Source: Alloboseaceae bacterium BT-24-1 (lineage in GTDB: Bacteria; Pseudomonadota; Alphaproteobacteria; Rhizobiales; Beijerinckiaceae). Taken from it: a DNA stretch of 64,000 nt. Numbering within the stretch: the first letter of the stretch is position 1; each line of letters begins with the position of its first letter. The DNA lies in the NCBI GenBank assembly GCA_025846845.1, contig JAOYTL010000003.1, positions 62,001 through 126,000 of the forward strand, in the 5' to 3' direction. A program made the translations under genes and the position numbers. Below, piece by piece: positions 32,831-41,739 of this stretch. Below the pieces are notes generated by a model, which saw only the letters and a list, made by a program, of their open reading frames with translations, was not told where the DNA came from and searched no databases.

Positions 32831-34759
32831 GTGAAGATCGCTTTCCACACGCCGCTGAACCGCTATGGCGACGGCGCCCCCTCCGGCGACCGGCTGATGG
32901 CGCGCCAGCTGGTGACATTGCTGGAGGAGCTTGGCCATGCCGTCGCGATCGTCCCGGCCGAGCGCAGCTTCATGTGCGAGCCCGACCCCGCGCTGCTCGC
33001 CGCCCACAAGAATGCGGCGCAGAGCGTCATCGCGTCGCTGACGGGGCGATGGCAGGCGCGGGACGTTCGGCCCGACCTGTTCTTCACCTATCACTGTCAC
33101 TACCGCGCACCCGACCTGATCGGTCCGACCCTGGTCGAGCATTTCCGCCTGCCCTATCTCGTCGCCGAGGCGAGCGATGCGCAAAAGCGCTTTGACGGCC
33201 CTTGGGCGGAGGCGGCAGCGCTTGCCCGGGAGGCGATCCTGCGTGCCGATCTCCACCTCTGCATGACGGCTCGCGACCGGGAGGGCCTGAGCCGGCTGAT
33301 CCCGGAGCCGGAGCGCCTGATCGACCTACCGCCCTTCCTGTTGAAGCTCGCCGATATGCCCGAGCGTGTTGTCGCACCGCATGCGGAGAACGAGCCAGTC
33401 CGGCTGATCGCTGTCGCGATGATGCGACAGGGCAACAAGGCCGCCTGCTACCTCTTCCTCGCCCGGACGCTCGCCCGGATCATCGACCTGCCCTGGACCC
33501 TGACCCTGATTGGCGACGGGCCCGAGCGCGCTGCCATTGAGGCCGCCTTCGCTGGCTTCCCACCCGGGCGCATCCGCTTCCTCGGGCGCTGCGAGCCCGC
33601 CGAGATTCTCGCCGAGCTGACGACGCATGACCTCTTCGTCTGGCCCGGCCTGAACGAGGCTTATGGTGTGGTCTATCTCGAAGCGCAGGCCGCGGGGCTT
33701 CCCGTGGCAGCGCTCGACAGCGGCGGCGTGCCCGCCGTCGTCGCCCGCGACCGCACCGCCCTGCTCGCCCCCCATGGCGACGAAACCGCATTGGCCGCCA
33801 CGATCGCAACGCTGATCGGCGATCCAGCGCTACGCGCTCGCATGGGCGTGGCCGCCCGAAGCTTCGCCCGCGAGGAGCGCAACGGCGACAGCGCCCGCGC
33901 GATCCTCGCCGGCGCGCTTGATGCAGCCCATCGCCCGACACGGCCGCAAGACCGCGGAGATCGCGCTGTGACGGACGCCGCCGACTGGTCTGCCCTCTTC
34001 GCCGAGCTCGACCGCTGGGCCACCGCCGGCAGGCGCCTCGATCTCTGGCTGCGCGACGACGACGCGACCATGCCCAGCGACCAGCTCGACCGGCTCGCAG
34101 CCCTCTCCGAGCGCTTCGTGATCCCGGTGCTGCTGGCCTCGATCCCAATGGTGGCGCAAGAGACGCTGGCAAGGCGACTCGAGACTGCACCATTGCTGCG
34201 CCCCTGCCAACACGGGACCTGGCATCGCAACCATGCCCCCCCCGGTGAGAAGAAGAGCGAGTTCGGTCTGCACCGGCCGCTTCCCGAGATTCTTGCCGAG
34301 ATCAGTGGCGGGCAGCAGCGCCTGCGGGAGCTGTTCGGTGACGCCTTCCTGCCGGTCTTCGCGCCACCGTGGAACCGCATCCATCCGGACGTCGCGGCAG
34401 AACTGCCTCAACTCGGCTTCGCCGGCCTGTCCTGCTTCCGCAATTTCGCGCTGGGACCTGCCGGCGGGCCCTATCTCGTCAACACCGATCTCGACCTGAT
34501 CGACTGGCATGGCGGCCGTGTCGGCCGGCAGCCCGGCGATCTCCTGGCCGAGATGGTTCAAACGCTCGCTAGTCGCCGTACGGGTCCCGAAACCAGCCAA
34601 CCCTTTGGCCTGCTGCTGCACCATCACGATCACGACAAAACGACGTGGGATGTCCTCACGAATCTGCTGGTGCGACTGTCCGGTCACGCGGCCGTCGCAT
34701 TCTCCGGTCCCGATGCTCTCTTTGGCGCGGCAACCTACCTGGCAACGGACTTGGATTGA
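32831..34759 (+). CDS. Fusion of GT4-like glycosyltransferase and polysaccharide-deacetylase-like domain
   Basis: A 642-residue two-domain protein. Residues 1-365 are a GT-B glycosyltransferase (MKIAFHTPLNRYGDGAPSGDRLMARQL; LTLIGDGPERAAIEAAF; FVWPGLNEAYGVVYLEAQAAGLP, the E-x7-E donor site). After a linker, residues 380-642 resemble a NodB-type deacetylase: WLRDDDATMPSD (about 405), HGTWHRNHAP (about 461) and LLLHHHDHDKTTWD (about 596), supplying acidic and histidine metal ligands. A GTG at 33968 marks the join, where a second gene would start if it were split. Start is GTG at 32831. It follows the importer operon by 29 bases and precedes another glycosyltransferase gene, suggesting a role in a surface polysaccharide or modified glycan. 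Confidence 0.78.
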   Translation: MKIAFHTPLNRYGDGAPSGDRLMARQLVTLLEELGHAVAIVPAERSFMCEPDPALLAAHKNAAQSVIASLTGRWQARDVRPDLFFTYHCHYRAPDLIGPTLVEHFRLPYLVAEASDAQKRFDGPWAEAAALAREAILRADLHLCMTARDREGLSRLIPEPERLIDLPPFLLKLADMPERVVAPHAENEPVRLIAVAMMRQGNKAACYLFLARTLARIIDLPWTLTLIGDGPERAAIEAAFAGFPPGRIRFLGRCEPAEILAELTTHDLFVWPGLNEAYGVVYLEAQAAGLPVAALDSGGVPAVVARDRTALLAPHGDETALAATIATLIGDPALRARMGVAARSFAREERNGDSARAILAGALDAAHRPTRPQDRGDRAVTDAADWSALFAELDRWATAGRRLDLWLRDDDATMPSDQLDRLAALSERFVIPVLLASIPMVAQETLARRLETAPLLRPCQHGTWHRNHAPPGEKKSEFGLHRPLPEILAEISGGQQRLRELFGDAFLPVFAPPWNRIHPDVAAELPQLGFAGLSCFRNFALGPAGGPYLVNTDLDLIDWHGGRVGRQPGDLLAEMVQTLASRRTGPETSQPFGLLLHHHDHDKTTWDVLTNLLVRLSGHAAVAFSGPDALFGAATYLATDLD

Positions 34760-34850
34760 CGCGCCGGCAGCGCTATGGTTTCGGGCAGTTCGGGTGCGTT
34801 CTGGCGTCCCCCGAAGGCCATCTGACCTTCAAGCAGAGGACGCGACGCAC

Positions 34851-36131
34851 GTGGGGCTCAGTCTGATCGACGATAGCGGCGTGCGCCGCCCGCCGTGCAG
34901 TCCGCATGCACCGCGCGTCCTGATCTATAGCCACGACACCTTCGGTCTCGGCCATATCCGCCGATGCCGCGCAATCGCCAATTCGCTGGTCGCGAGCTAC
35001 CCTCATATATCAGTGATCATCGTCTCCGGCTCGTCGATGATCTCGAGCTTCCAGTTCGGCGACGGCGTCGATTATGTCCGCATTCCCGGCATCGAGAAGC
35101 AGAGCGACGGCCGCTATATGCCGCATCATCTCAATCTCGAGCTCGCCGACACGATCCGCCTGCGCACCGACCTGATCAAGCAGACGGTGCTCTCCTTCGA
35201 CCCGGACATCGTCATCGTCGACAAGGAGCCGATCGGCCTGCGCGGCGAGCTCATCCCGTCGCTCGAGATCCTGCGCCGCCGCGGCGCCCGCATCGTGCTC
35301 GGCCTGCGCGACGTGCTCGACGAGCCGGCCAAGCTGCATGAGGAATGGCGCCAGAGCGGCGCGCTCGACGTGCTCGCCAATACGTACGATGACATCTGGG
35401 TCTACGGGCTGGAGAGCATCTACCGGCCGCTCGACGGGCTGCCGAACCAGCATCTCTTCGCCGACAAGATCCGCTATACCGGCTATCTCAAGCGCGCAGT
35501 ACCTTCGCCGATGCCGCCAAACCGGCATCCGCGCATCACCAAGGGGCCATTCATCCTGGTGACGCCCGGCGGCGGGGGCGACGGCGCCGGCGTGATCGAC
35601 TGGGTGATCTCGGCCTATGAGACCGACCCGACCATCGAATTGCCGTCGCTGATCGTCTTCGGCCCGTTCCTGTCGCGCGAGAAGCGCAAGGAATTCACCG
35701 AACGCATCGCGAAGCTGCCGAAGCTGGAAAGCATCGGCTTCGAGCCGCGTCTCGAACTCCTGATGAATCGTGCCCACTGCGTCGTCGCCATGGGCGGCTA
35801 CAACACGTTCTGCGAGATCCTCTCCTTCGACAAGCCGGCGCTGATCGTGCCGCGCGTCCGGCCGCGCCTGGAGCAGGCGATCCGGGCCGAACGCGCCGAC
35901 AATCTGCGCCTGATCGACGTGCTGCTCGATCCGACCCAGACCGGAGCGAGCGCGCGCGATCCGATGCAGATGGCGAAGGCGCTGCACGCCTTGCCAAAGC
36001 GAATGCCGCCCTCGCAGGCCTTCCTGCCGGACCTGCTCGACGGCCTCCCCGCGATCAACCGCATGCTCGCCAACGACCTCTCTCTGCCCGTCCGCGGCCG
36101 GGCGCTCGCGCAGAACGCGGCCGCCGGCTGA
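34851..36131 (+). CDS. Glycosyltransferase (MurG-like GT-B fold)
   Basis: A 426-residue protein. The N-terminal domain starts RVLIYSHDTFGLGHIRRCRAIANSLV, the same glycine-rich loop pattern as the protein at 18347-19489. The C-terminal half has FILVTPGGGGDGAGVIDW and LLMNRAHCVVAMGGYNTFCEILSFDKPALIVPRVRPRLEQAIRAERADNL, a sugar-nucleotide site. Start is GTG at 34851, with AGAGGA at 34835-34840. It follows the fused glycosyltransferase-deacetylase after 91 bases. Such proteins are annotated only as glycosyltransferases in related genomes; the sugar is unknown. Confidence 0.85.
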   Translation: MGLSLIDDSGVRRPPCSPHAPRVLIYSHDTFGLGHIRRCRAIANSLVASYPHISVIIVSGSSMISSFQFGDGVDYVRIPGIEKQSDGRYMPHHLNLELADTIRLRTDLIKQTVLSFDPDIVIVDKEPIGLRGELIPSLEILRRRGARIVLGLRDVLDEPAKLHEEWRQSGALDVLANTYDDIWVYGLESIYRPLDGLPNQHLFADKIRYTGYLKRAVPSPMPPNRHPRITKGPFILVTPGGGGDGAGVIDWVISAYETDPTIELPSLIVFGPFLSREKRKEFTERIAKLPKLESIGFEPRLELLMNRAHCVVAMGGYNTFCEILSFDKPALIVPRVRPRLEQAIRAERADNLRLIDVLLDPTQTGASARDPMQMAKALHALPKRMPPSQAFLPDLLDGLPAINRMLANDLSLPVRGRALAQNAAAG

Positions 36132-36230
36132 TCGCGAAAGGCGGTCCGGGCATGACATTGCGCGCGTGGCGCGATGGACAGGGCTCGCGAAGCTCATAAT
36201 ATATCAGGAGTGCCGTTGGGAGACGCCGCC

Positions 36231-37466
36231 ATGACGCAGGTCCTGTTCCGCAATTTCGCGATGCTGGAGCCAGGTCATGGCGAGCTGCGCAAGGGCCACG
36301 AATTGCTGGTCGAAGGCGAGCTGATCCGCGAGGTCTCCGACAAGCCGATCAAGGCCGACAAGGCAGCGGTGATCGACTGCGGCGGGCGCACGCTGATGCC
36401 CGGCCTGATCGACAGCCATGTCCACGTCATGCTCTCCGAGGTCTATATCCGCCTGCTGGAGAGCGTACCGCTGACGCTCGCGACCGCGCGCGCCGCCCGC
36501 CTGATGAGGGGCATGATCGATCGCGGCTTCACCTCGGTGCGTGACACCGGCGGTGCCGATTGGGGCATCAAGGAAGCAGTCGAGAAGGGCGACATCGCCG
36601 GCCCGCGCCTGTTCATCGCCGGCGCCGCGATCGGCCCGACCGGCGGCCATAGCGACCCGCGCCGGCGCACCGATTTCGGTGCACGCTGCCATTGCTGCAA
36701 CGCCATGGCCTTTACGATGAACATCTCCGACGGCGTCTCCTCGGTCATCAAGTCGACGCGCGAGCAGATGCGGCTCGGTGCCGATCACATCAAGATCATG
36801 ATGTCCGGCGGCGTCGCCTCGCCTTACGACCCGCTCGACTCCATGCAGTTCACGGTCGAAGAGGTCACCGCAGCTGTCACCGAGGCCAAGGCCTTCGGCC
36901 GCTACGTCTGCGCCCATGCCTATACGCCGGAAGCGATCACCCGTGCGGCGCAATGCGGCGTGCGCGCCATCGAGCATGGCAACCTGATCGACGACGCCTC
37001 GGCCAAGCTGATGGCCGAGAACAACATGTTCCTGACCGCCAACCTCGTGGCCTACTATGCGATGAAGGAGCGTGCCGCCGAGTTCGGCATGAATGCCGAC
37101 ATGCTCGCCAAGAATGATCTCGTCATCGATGGCGGCCTGAAATCGCTGGAGATCTGCAAGCGCGCCGGCGTGCCGGTGGCCTATGGCTCGGACCTGCTCG
37201 GCCAGCTCCAGGTCGACCAGTCGCGCGAGTTCCTGCTGCGCCGCGAGGTGCTCTCACCGATCGAGATCATCCGCTCTGCGACCACGGTCGGCGCCCAGCT
37301 GCTGCGCATGGAAGGCAAGCTCGGCACGCTGCGTGCAGGGGCTTATGCGGATATCATCCTGGTCGACGGCGATCCGCTCAAGAGCCTGGAGCTGTTCCAG
37401 GACCAGGGCGCGAAGCTGCCGCTGATCATGAAGGGTGGCGCATTCCACAAGAATACGCTGCATTGA
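36231..37466 (+). CDS. Amidohydrolase-superfamily peptidase/hydrolase
   Basis: A 411-residue amidohydrolase of the imidazolonepropionase/prolidase-like branch. Metal and catalytic residues: His63 and His65 in DSHVHV, Lys188 in HIKIMMSGG (bridging lysine), His229 in CAHAYT, His249 in IEHGN and Asp321 in YGSDLLG. The branch includes Xaa-Arg/Lys dipeptidases and similar enzymes acting on amide bonds. I used the ATG at 36231 with GGGAG 8 bases upstream, though GTG 36210 or TTG 36216 with AGGAG are also possible. No signal peptide, so cytoplasmic. It precedes the polyamine-type importer genes by 33 bases and probably degrades what they import. Confidence 0.88.
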   Translation: MTQVLFRNFAMLEPGHGELRKGHELLVEGELIREVSDKPIKADKAAVIDCGGRTLMPGLIDSHVHVMLSEVYIRLLESVPLTLATARAARLMRGMIDRGFTSVRDTGGADWGIKEAVEKGDIAGPRLFIAGAAIGPTGGHSDPRRRTDFGARCHCCNAMAFTMNISDGVSSVIKSTREQMRLGADHIKIMMSGGVASPYDPLDSMQFTVEEVTAAVTEAKAFGRYVCAHAYTPEAITRAAQCGVRAIEHGNLIDDASAKLMAENNMFLTANLVAYYAMKERAAEFGMNADMLAKNDLVIDGGLKSLEICKRAGVPVAYGSDLLGQLQVDQSREFLLRREVLSPIEIIRSATTVGAQLLRMEGKLGTLRAGAYADIILVDGDPLKSLELFQDQGAKLPLIMKGGAFHKNTLH

Positions 37467-37499
37467 GAGCGGGCACGAGACGATGAAGAGGGCAGCAAT

Positions 37500-38315
37500 T
37501 TGAGCGCCGCGCGATTGAGCCTGGGACGCCTTGCGCTGAACGGCGCCGCCACGCTCTCGCTCGGCTTCATCCTGCTACCGCTGTTCTTCGTCTTTTGGCT
37601 CGCCTTCTTCCGGCAGGAAATCCCCTCCTTCCCGCCGGAGGGCTATTCGCTCAAATGGTTCCAGGCGGCGGCGAACAACAAGCCATTCGTCGACGGCTTC
37701 CTGCTCAGCCTGCAGGTCGGCGTCTCGGCGACCCTGATCGGGCTCGTGCTCGGCGTACCCGCGAGCCTTGCCCTGATGCGCCACCGCATCGCGCTCGGCC
37801 CGGCGATCAACACGCTGCTGCTGCTGCCGCTGGTGATGCCGGGCATCGTGCTCGGCACCTCGCTCTACGTCTTCCAGATCGAGACCGAGATCGCGACCGG
37901 CCTGCCGGTGCTGGGCTCAGCTGGCGGCCTCGTCGCCGCCCATAGCCTCGTCGTCATTCCCTGGGTGGTGAAGCTGGTCACCGCGAGCCTGGCCGGCTTC
38001 GACCGCACCATCGAGGAAGCGGCGCAGAATCTCGGCGCGGGGCCCTGGACGACCTTTCGGCGCGTCACTCTGCCGAGCATCAGGCCCGGCCTCGTCGCCG
38101 GCTCGCTGTTCGGCTTCGTCACCTCCTTCGGCAATCTCGAGATGAGCCTGTTCCTGGTCGGACCGGGCCGCACCACCTTGCCGATCGCGATCCTGCAATA
38201 TCTCGAATGGAAGATCGATCCGACGGTAGCTGCCGCCTCGGTCATCCAGATCGTCCTGATCGGAGCGGCGATGATCATCACCGACCGTTACGTCAAGCTG
38301 AGCCGGGTGGTCTGA
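37500..38315 (+). CDS. ABC importer permease, spermidine/putrescine type (PotC-like)
   Basis: A 271-residue permease with six membrane helices. The EAA loop, AGFDRTIEEAAQNLGAGPWTTFRRVTLPSIRPGLVAGSLF, is of the spermidine/putrescine-thiamine type. Start TTG at 37500, with AGAGGG 8 bases upstream; no in-frame ATG or GTG covers the first helix better. It is the first transport gene after the amidohydrolase gene, and its TGA overlaps the ATPase ATG by one base. Pairs with the permease at 40502-41371. Confidence 0.9.
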   Translation: MSAARLSLGRLALNGAATLSLGFILLPLFFVFWLAFFRQEIPSFPPEGYSLKWFQAAANNKPFVDGFLLSLQVGVSATLIGLVLGVPASLALMRHRIALGPAINTLLLLPLVMPGIVLGTSLYVFQIETEIATGLPVLGSAGGLVAAHSLVVIPWVVKLVTASLAGFDRTIEEAAQNLGAGPWTTFRRVTLPSIRPGLVAGSLFGFVTSFGNLEMSLFLVGPGRTTLPIAILQYLEWKIDPTVAAASVIQIVLIGAAMIITDRYVKLSRVV

Positions 38316-39376
38316 TGGCCAGATTGTCGATCGAGCATCTGCGCAAGGTCTATGGCGAGTTCACCGCCGTCGACGATTGCAGCATCGACATCGCCGATGG
38401 CGAGTTCCTCGTCCTGCTCGGCCCCTCTGGCTGCGGCAAGACCACGACCTTGCGCATGGTCGCCGGTTTCATCCAGCCGACGGCAGGCAAGATCACCATC
38501 GGCGAGCGTGACGTCACCACCCTGCCGCCCTGGAAGCGCAATTGCGGACTGGTCTTCCAGTCCTATGCGCTCTTCCCGCATATGACCGTCGCCGAGAACG
38601 TCGCCTTCGGTCTGGAGATGCGCAAGATCGCGCCGGCAGATCGCGCACCACGGGTCACCGAAGCCTTGCGGCTCGTCCGCCTGACCGGTCTCGACGAGCG
38701 CTATCCGCGCCAGCTTTCCGGCGGCCAGCAGCAGCGTGTGGCACTAGCCCGTGCGCTCGCCATCGAGCCTGACGTTCTCCTGCTCGACGAGCCGCTCTCC
38801 AATCTCGATGCCAAGCTGCGCCAGGAGGTCCGCGTCGAGATCCGCGACCTGCAGCGCAAGCTCGGCCTGACCACGATCATGGTCACACACGACCAGGAGG
38901 AGGCCCTCACCATGGCCGACCGGCTGGTGGTGATGGAGAAGGGCATGGTCCGCCAGATCGGCACACAGCGCGAGCTCTACGAGAAGCCGGCCGACCGCTT
39001 CGTCGCCGGCTTCATCGGCCGCAGCGCCTTTCTCGACGGTGCGATGGCCGAGGCCGGGCGCTTCCGCAGCGGCGGCGGCCTCGACATCAGCTGCAAGGCG
39101 ACCGCCTCCGGCCCGGCGACACTGGCGCTCCGACCCGAGCGCCTCGCCATTGGCGCGGACGCTGAAGCCTGCGCCAATCGCTTCCCGGCCCGGGTCGAGC
39201 ACGTCTCCTATCTCGGGGCGCTGCTCGACATCGATGTCCGGCTGACCGAGCAGGATCGCATCCTGCTGCAGGTGCCCAACCGTCCGGGCGCGGCCGAGCC
39301 GAAACCGGGCGACATGATCACGATAGGCTGGGCCGAAGACGCCGGGCTCGTCTATCCGCGCGAGGCCAAGGCATGA
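38315..39376 (+). CDS. ABC importer ATP-binding protein, PotA-like
   Basis: A 353-residue ATPase. Walker A GPSGCGKTT (near 37-45), signature LSGGQQQR, Walker B VLLLDEPLSNLDAKLR, and the His of THDQEEA. Beyond residue 235 is a TOBE domain with LALRPERLAIG, typical of the PotA/FbpC group that binds regulatory or accessory ligands. One-base overlap with the upstream permease gene (TGATG). Supplies ATP energy for the importer made by 37500-41371. Confidence 0.95.
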   Translation: MARLSIEHLRKVYGEFTAVDDCSIDIADGEFLVLLGPSGCGKTTTLRMVAGFIQPTAGKITIGERDVTTLPPWKRNCGLVFQSYALFPHMTVAENVAFGLEMRKIAPADRAPRVTEALRLVRLTGLDERYPRQLSGGQQQRVALARALAIEPDVLLLDEPLSNLDAKLRQEVRVEIRDLQRKLGLTTIMVTHDQEEALTMADRLVVMEKGMVRQIGTQRELYEKPADRFVAGFIGRSAFLDGAMAEAGRFRSGGGLDISCKATASGPATLALRPERLAIGADAEACANRFPARVEHVSYLGALLDIDVRLTEQDRILLQVPNRPGAAEPKPGDMITIGWAEDAGLVYPREAKA

Positions 39377-39415
39377 CGCCGAAAAGTGGAGACCGGTTTT
39401 CGGACCACGTCATGC
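39371..39415. repeat. Nested palindromic repeat in the importer operon
   Basis: Outer arms GCATGACG (39371-39378) and CGTCATGC (39408-39415); inner arms CCGAAAA (39379-39385) and TTTTCGG (39397-39403). The core AAAGTGG recalls the repeat at 17156-17194. It overlaps the end of the ATPase gene and lies before the binding-protein gene, where it would form a hairpin and could affect relative expression. Confidence 0.75.
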
Positions 39416-39458
39416 CCCGGGACCTCCCGACAGGCGTCCAAGAGGGGAGAACATCACC

Positions 39459-40505
39459 ATGAAGACAATCGACAGACGCAATATTCTGAAGGCGGCCGGC
39501 GCGGCCGCCCTGTTGCCCGCCCTTGGCCGCGGCGCCCAGGCGCAATCGGCCGGCAAGGTCGTGGTCGGCACCTGGGGCGGCGACTATGCCCGGCTGCTGA
39601 CCAAGAACATCGAGGATCCGCTGCTCAAGCCCAAGGGGCTCGAAGTCATCCAGGCGCAGGAGGGTGACGCACCGCGTCGCGCTAAGATGCTGGCCGAGCG
39701 CCGCCTGCCACGGGGTACGGTCGACATCCAGGGCTTCTCGGCTGCCAACATGTTCGAGATGAACGAGGCCGGCGTCGCCGAGCCGCTCGACTACGCCAAG
39801 ATCCCGAACGCCAAGAGCCTCCTGCCGACGATGAAGTACCCGTACGGCATCGGGCACATCTATTCCGGCAATGTCGTCATCTACAATCCCAAGCTGATCA
39901 GCCCGGCCCCGACGGGCTTCAAGGACTGGCTCGATCCGAAATGGGGCAACAAGATCGGCTTCATCGACATCCAGTACCAGGCGATCATGGTCGCGGCCTC
40001 GATGGCGGCCACCAATGGCGCCAGCATGAACGAGATCGACAAGGCCAAGGAAGTGCTGCTTGCGGTCAAGAAGGCCGGCGCGCGCGTCTACCCGACCAAC
40101 GAGGCCTTCGCCCAGGCGATGAAGAACGAGGAGGTCGGCATCAGCGCGATCTGGAAGGCGCGCGTGGTGCAATGGCAGAACGCCGGCATCCCCTGCGAGG
40201 CGGTCTCGCCGGTCGAGGGCATCCCGGCTTACGTCTCGGGCTTCGTCATTGCCAAGAACGCGCCGAACAAGGACAACGCCTACGCCTATATGAACGCCAT
40301 GCTCGCCAAGGAGCCGCAGGAGGCCTTCGCCGTCGACATGGGCTATAACGGCACCGTCTCCGGCCTTTCCGTCGCGCCCGACCTGCAAAAGCGCATCGGC
40401 TTCACGCCCGATGAGGAGAAGCGCATCAAGGATCTCGACTACGCCTTCCTCGCCAAGAACGATTCGGCGATGAAGGAGTGGTGGGACAAGGTGTTCAAGG
40501 GGTGA
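39459..40505 (+). CDS. Extracellular solute-binding protein, PotD/iron type, Tat signal
   Basis: A 348-residue binding protein of the spermidine/putrescine class (family 1/8). Tat signal RRNILKAAGAAALLPALGRGAQAQ (about 6-30). The mature part starts VVVGTWGGDYARLLTKN and contains GIGHIYSGNVVIYNP and PNKDNAYAYMNAMLAKEPQEAF, the second-lobe helix typical of the family. AGAGGGGAG precedes the ATG. It follows the ATPase gene after 82 bases. Ligand probably a small amine- or amide-containing molecule, to be hydrolysed by the amidohydrolase encoded upstream; this is inference. Confidence 0.92.
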   Translation: MKTIDRRNILKAAGAAALLPALGRGAQAQSAGKVVVGTWGGDYARLLTKNIEDPLLKPKGLEVIQAQEGDAPRRAKMLAERRLPRGTVDIQGFSAANMFEMNEAGVAEPLDYAKIPNAKSLLPTMKYPYGIGHIYSGNVVIYNPKLISPAPTGFKDWLDPKWGNKIGFIDIQYQAIMVAASMAATNGASMNEIDKAKEVLLAVKKAGARVYPTNEAFAQAMKNEEVGISAIWKARVVQWQNAGIPCEAVSPVEGIPAYVSGFVIAKNAPNKDNAYAYMNAMLAKEPQEAFAVDMGYNGTVSGLSVAPDLQKRIGFTPDEEKRIKDLDYAFLAKNDSAMKEWWDKVFKG

Positions 40506-41371
40506 GCATCGCCCCCGAACCTGTCGCGGGTGCCCGCACCAACCTTGCCGGGATGCTCGTCGTCCCGGCGACGATCTTCGTCGCGATCGGGCTGATCGGC
40601 CCGGTCGCGATCCTGTTCCGCTACTCGCTCAACCAGTTCGTCCCCGGCCAGTTCATGGTCGATGGGCTGACCATCGAGAACTACGTCAAGTTCTTCACTG
40701 ACGGATTCTATCTCAACGTGCTCTGGCGCACGGTCCGCGTCGCGGTGATCTGCACGATCATCTGCCTGATCATGGGCTTCCCGCTCGCCTATGTGCTGGC
40801 GCGCACCGAGAGCCGCTTCAAGAACCTCCTGATCATGCTCGTGGTGCTGCCGCTCTTCGTCGGCAATGCCGTGCGCGCCGCCGGCTGGATGACCGCCTTC
40901 GGCAGCAAGGGTGCGCTCAACGCCTCGCTGATGGGCTTGGGGGTAATCGACCAGCCGCTCGAGATCATGTTCACCGAGACCGCCGTGATCATCGGCATCA
41001 TCGCGGTCAACCTGCCCTTCATGGTGCTGACGCTGCAGAGCGTCATCGAGGGCATCAACCGCAATGTCGAGGAAGCCGCCTTCAGCTTGGGCGCCGGTCC
41101 CGCCGCAATGTTTCGCCGCGTGCTCTGGCCGCTCGCCATGCCGGGCATCCTCGCCGGCACGATCCTGACCTTCATCCTGGCGATGAACGCCTATGCGACG
41201 CCGGTCCTGCTCGGCGGCCCGAAATTCCAGACCATGGGCCCGCTGGTCTATGGCCAGTTCGCCCAGCAGAACAACTGGCCATTCGGCGGGGCGATCTCCT
41301 TCATCCTGATGACGGCAACACTGCTGCTCACGATCGCAGCCAACCTGATCGTGCAGCGGCGCTATCGCTAG
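40502..41371 (+). CDS. ABC importer permease, spermidine/putrescine type (PotB-like)
   Basis: A 289-residue permease with six transmembrane helices; EAA loop GINRNVEEAAFSLGAGPAAMFRRVLWPLAMPGILAG. GTG start at 40502 overlaps the upstream stop (GTGA). Completes the importer with 37500, 38315 and 39459; the two permease genes flank the ATPase and binding-protein genes, an unusual order. A terminator-like hairpin follows at 41387. Confidence 0.92.
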   Translation: MSIAPEPVAGARTNLAGMLVVPATIFVAIGLIGPVAILFRYSLNQFVPGQFMVDGLTIENYVKFFTDGFYLNVLWRTVRVAVICTIICLIMGFPLAYVLARTESRFKNLLIMLVVLPLFVGNAVRAAGWMTAFGSKGALNASLMGLGVIDQPLEIMFTETAVIIGIIAVNLPFMVLTLQSVIEGINRNVEEAAFSLGAGPAAMFRRVLWPLAMPGILAGTILTFILAMNAYATPVLLGGPKFQTMGPLVYGQFAQQNNWPFGGAISFILMTATLLLTIAANLIVQRRYR

Positions 41372-41386
41372 GCCAGACTTATCCCG

Positions 41387-41412
41387 AGCTGTGGCGCTTC
41401 GCCGCCACAGCT
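41387..41412. terminator. Perfect hairpin after the importer operon
   Basis: AGCTGTGGCG (41387-41396) / CGCCACAGCT (41403-41412) with a 6-base loop. It lies 16 bases past the last permease stop. There is no T-tract, so it may be a rho-assisted or weak terminator or an mRNA 3'-end stabiliser. Confidence 0.5.
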
Positions 41413-41451
41413 GTGCTGGTCAAGTACCGTCGCGAGGATTAAACCACGGCG

Positions 41452-41640
41452 ATGAACGTCTCTTCCGCCATCGTCCCGATCGCCGTCGGCGCCGTCGCCG
41501 TCGTGCTGCTGCTCGGCCTGGTCAACATGCTGCGCGGCGGCAGCGCCAACACCTCGCAGAAGCTGATGCGGCTGCGTGTGGTGCTGCAGTTCGTCGCGAT
41601 CCTGGTGATCCTCGGCGTGCTCTGGTGGCGCGCCGGCTGA
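41452..41640 (+). CDS. Small twin-transmembrane HIG1-like protein
   Basis: A 62-residue membrane protein: TM1 about 5-27, a short basic loop with MLRGGSANTSQKLMRLRVVLQ (the HIG1 motif region), TM2 about 44-60, then WWRAG. This is the HIG1-domain/twin-transmembrane family found widely in alphaproteobacteria and, as RCF1-type proteins, in mitochondrial respiratory supercomplexes. Role here unproven. Stands alone; GAGG lies about 14 bases upstream, so initiation is weakly marked. Confidence 0.85.
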   Translation: MNVSSAIVPIAVGAVAVVLLLGLVNMLRGGSANTSQKLMRLRVVLQFVAILVILGVLWWRAG

Positions 41641-41739
41641 TCATTCCGTGTGCACAAGAACGACGCCGTCACATTGCAGCCACCACTCTCTGCGCTTTTC
41701 TAATCTTTAAAAGCCCCATCGGAAGCCTAGCCGCCCATC

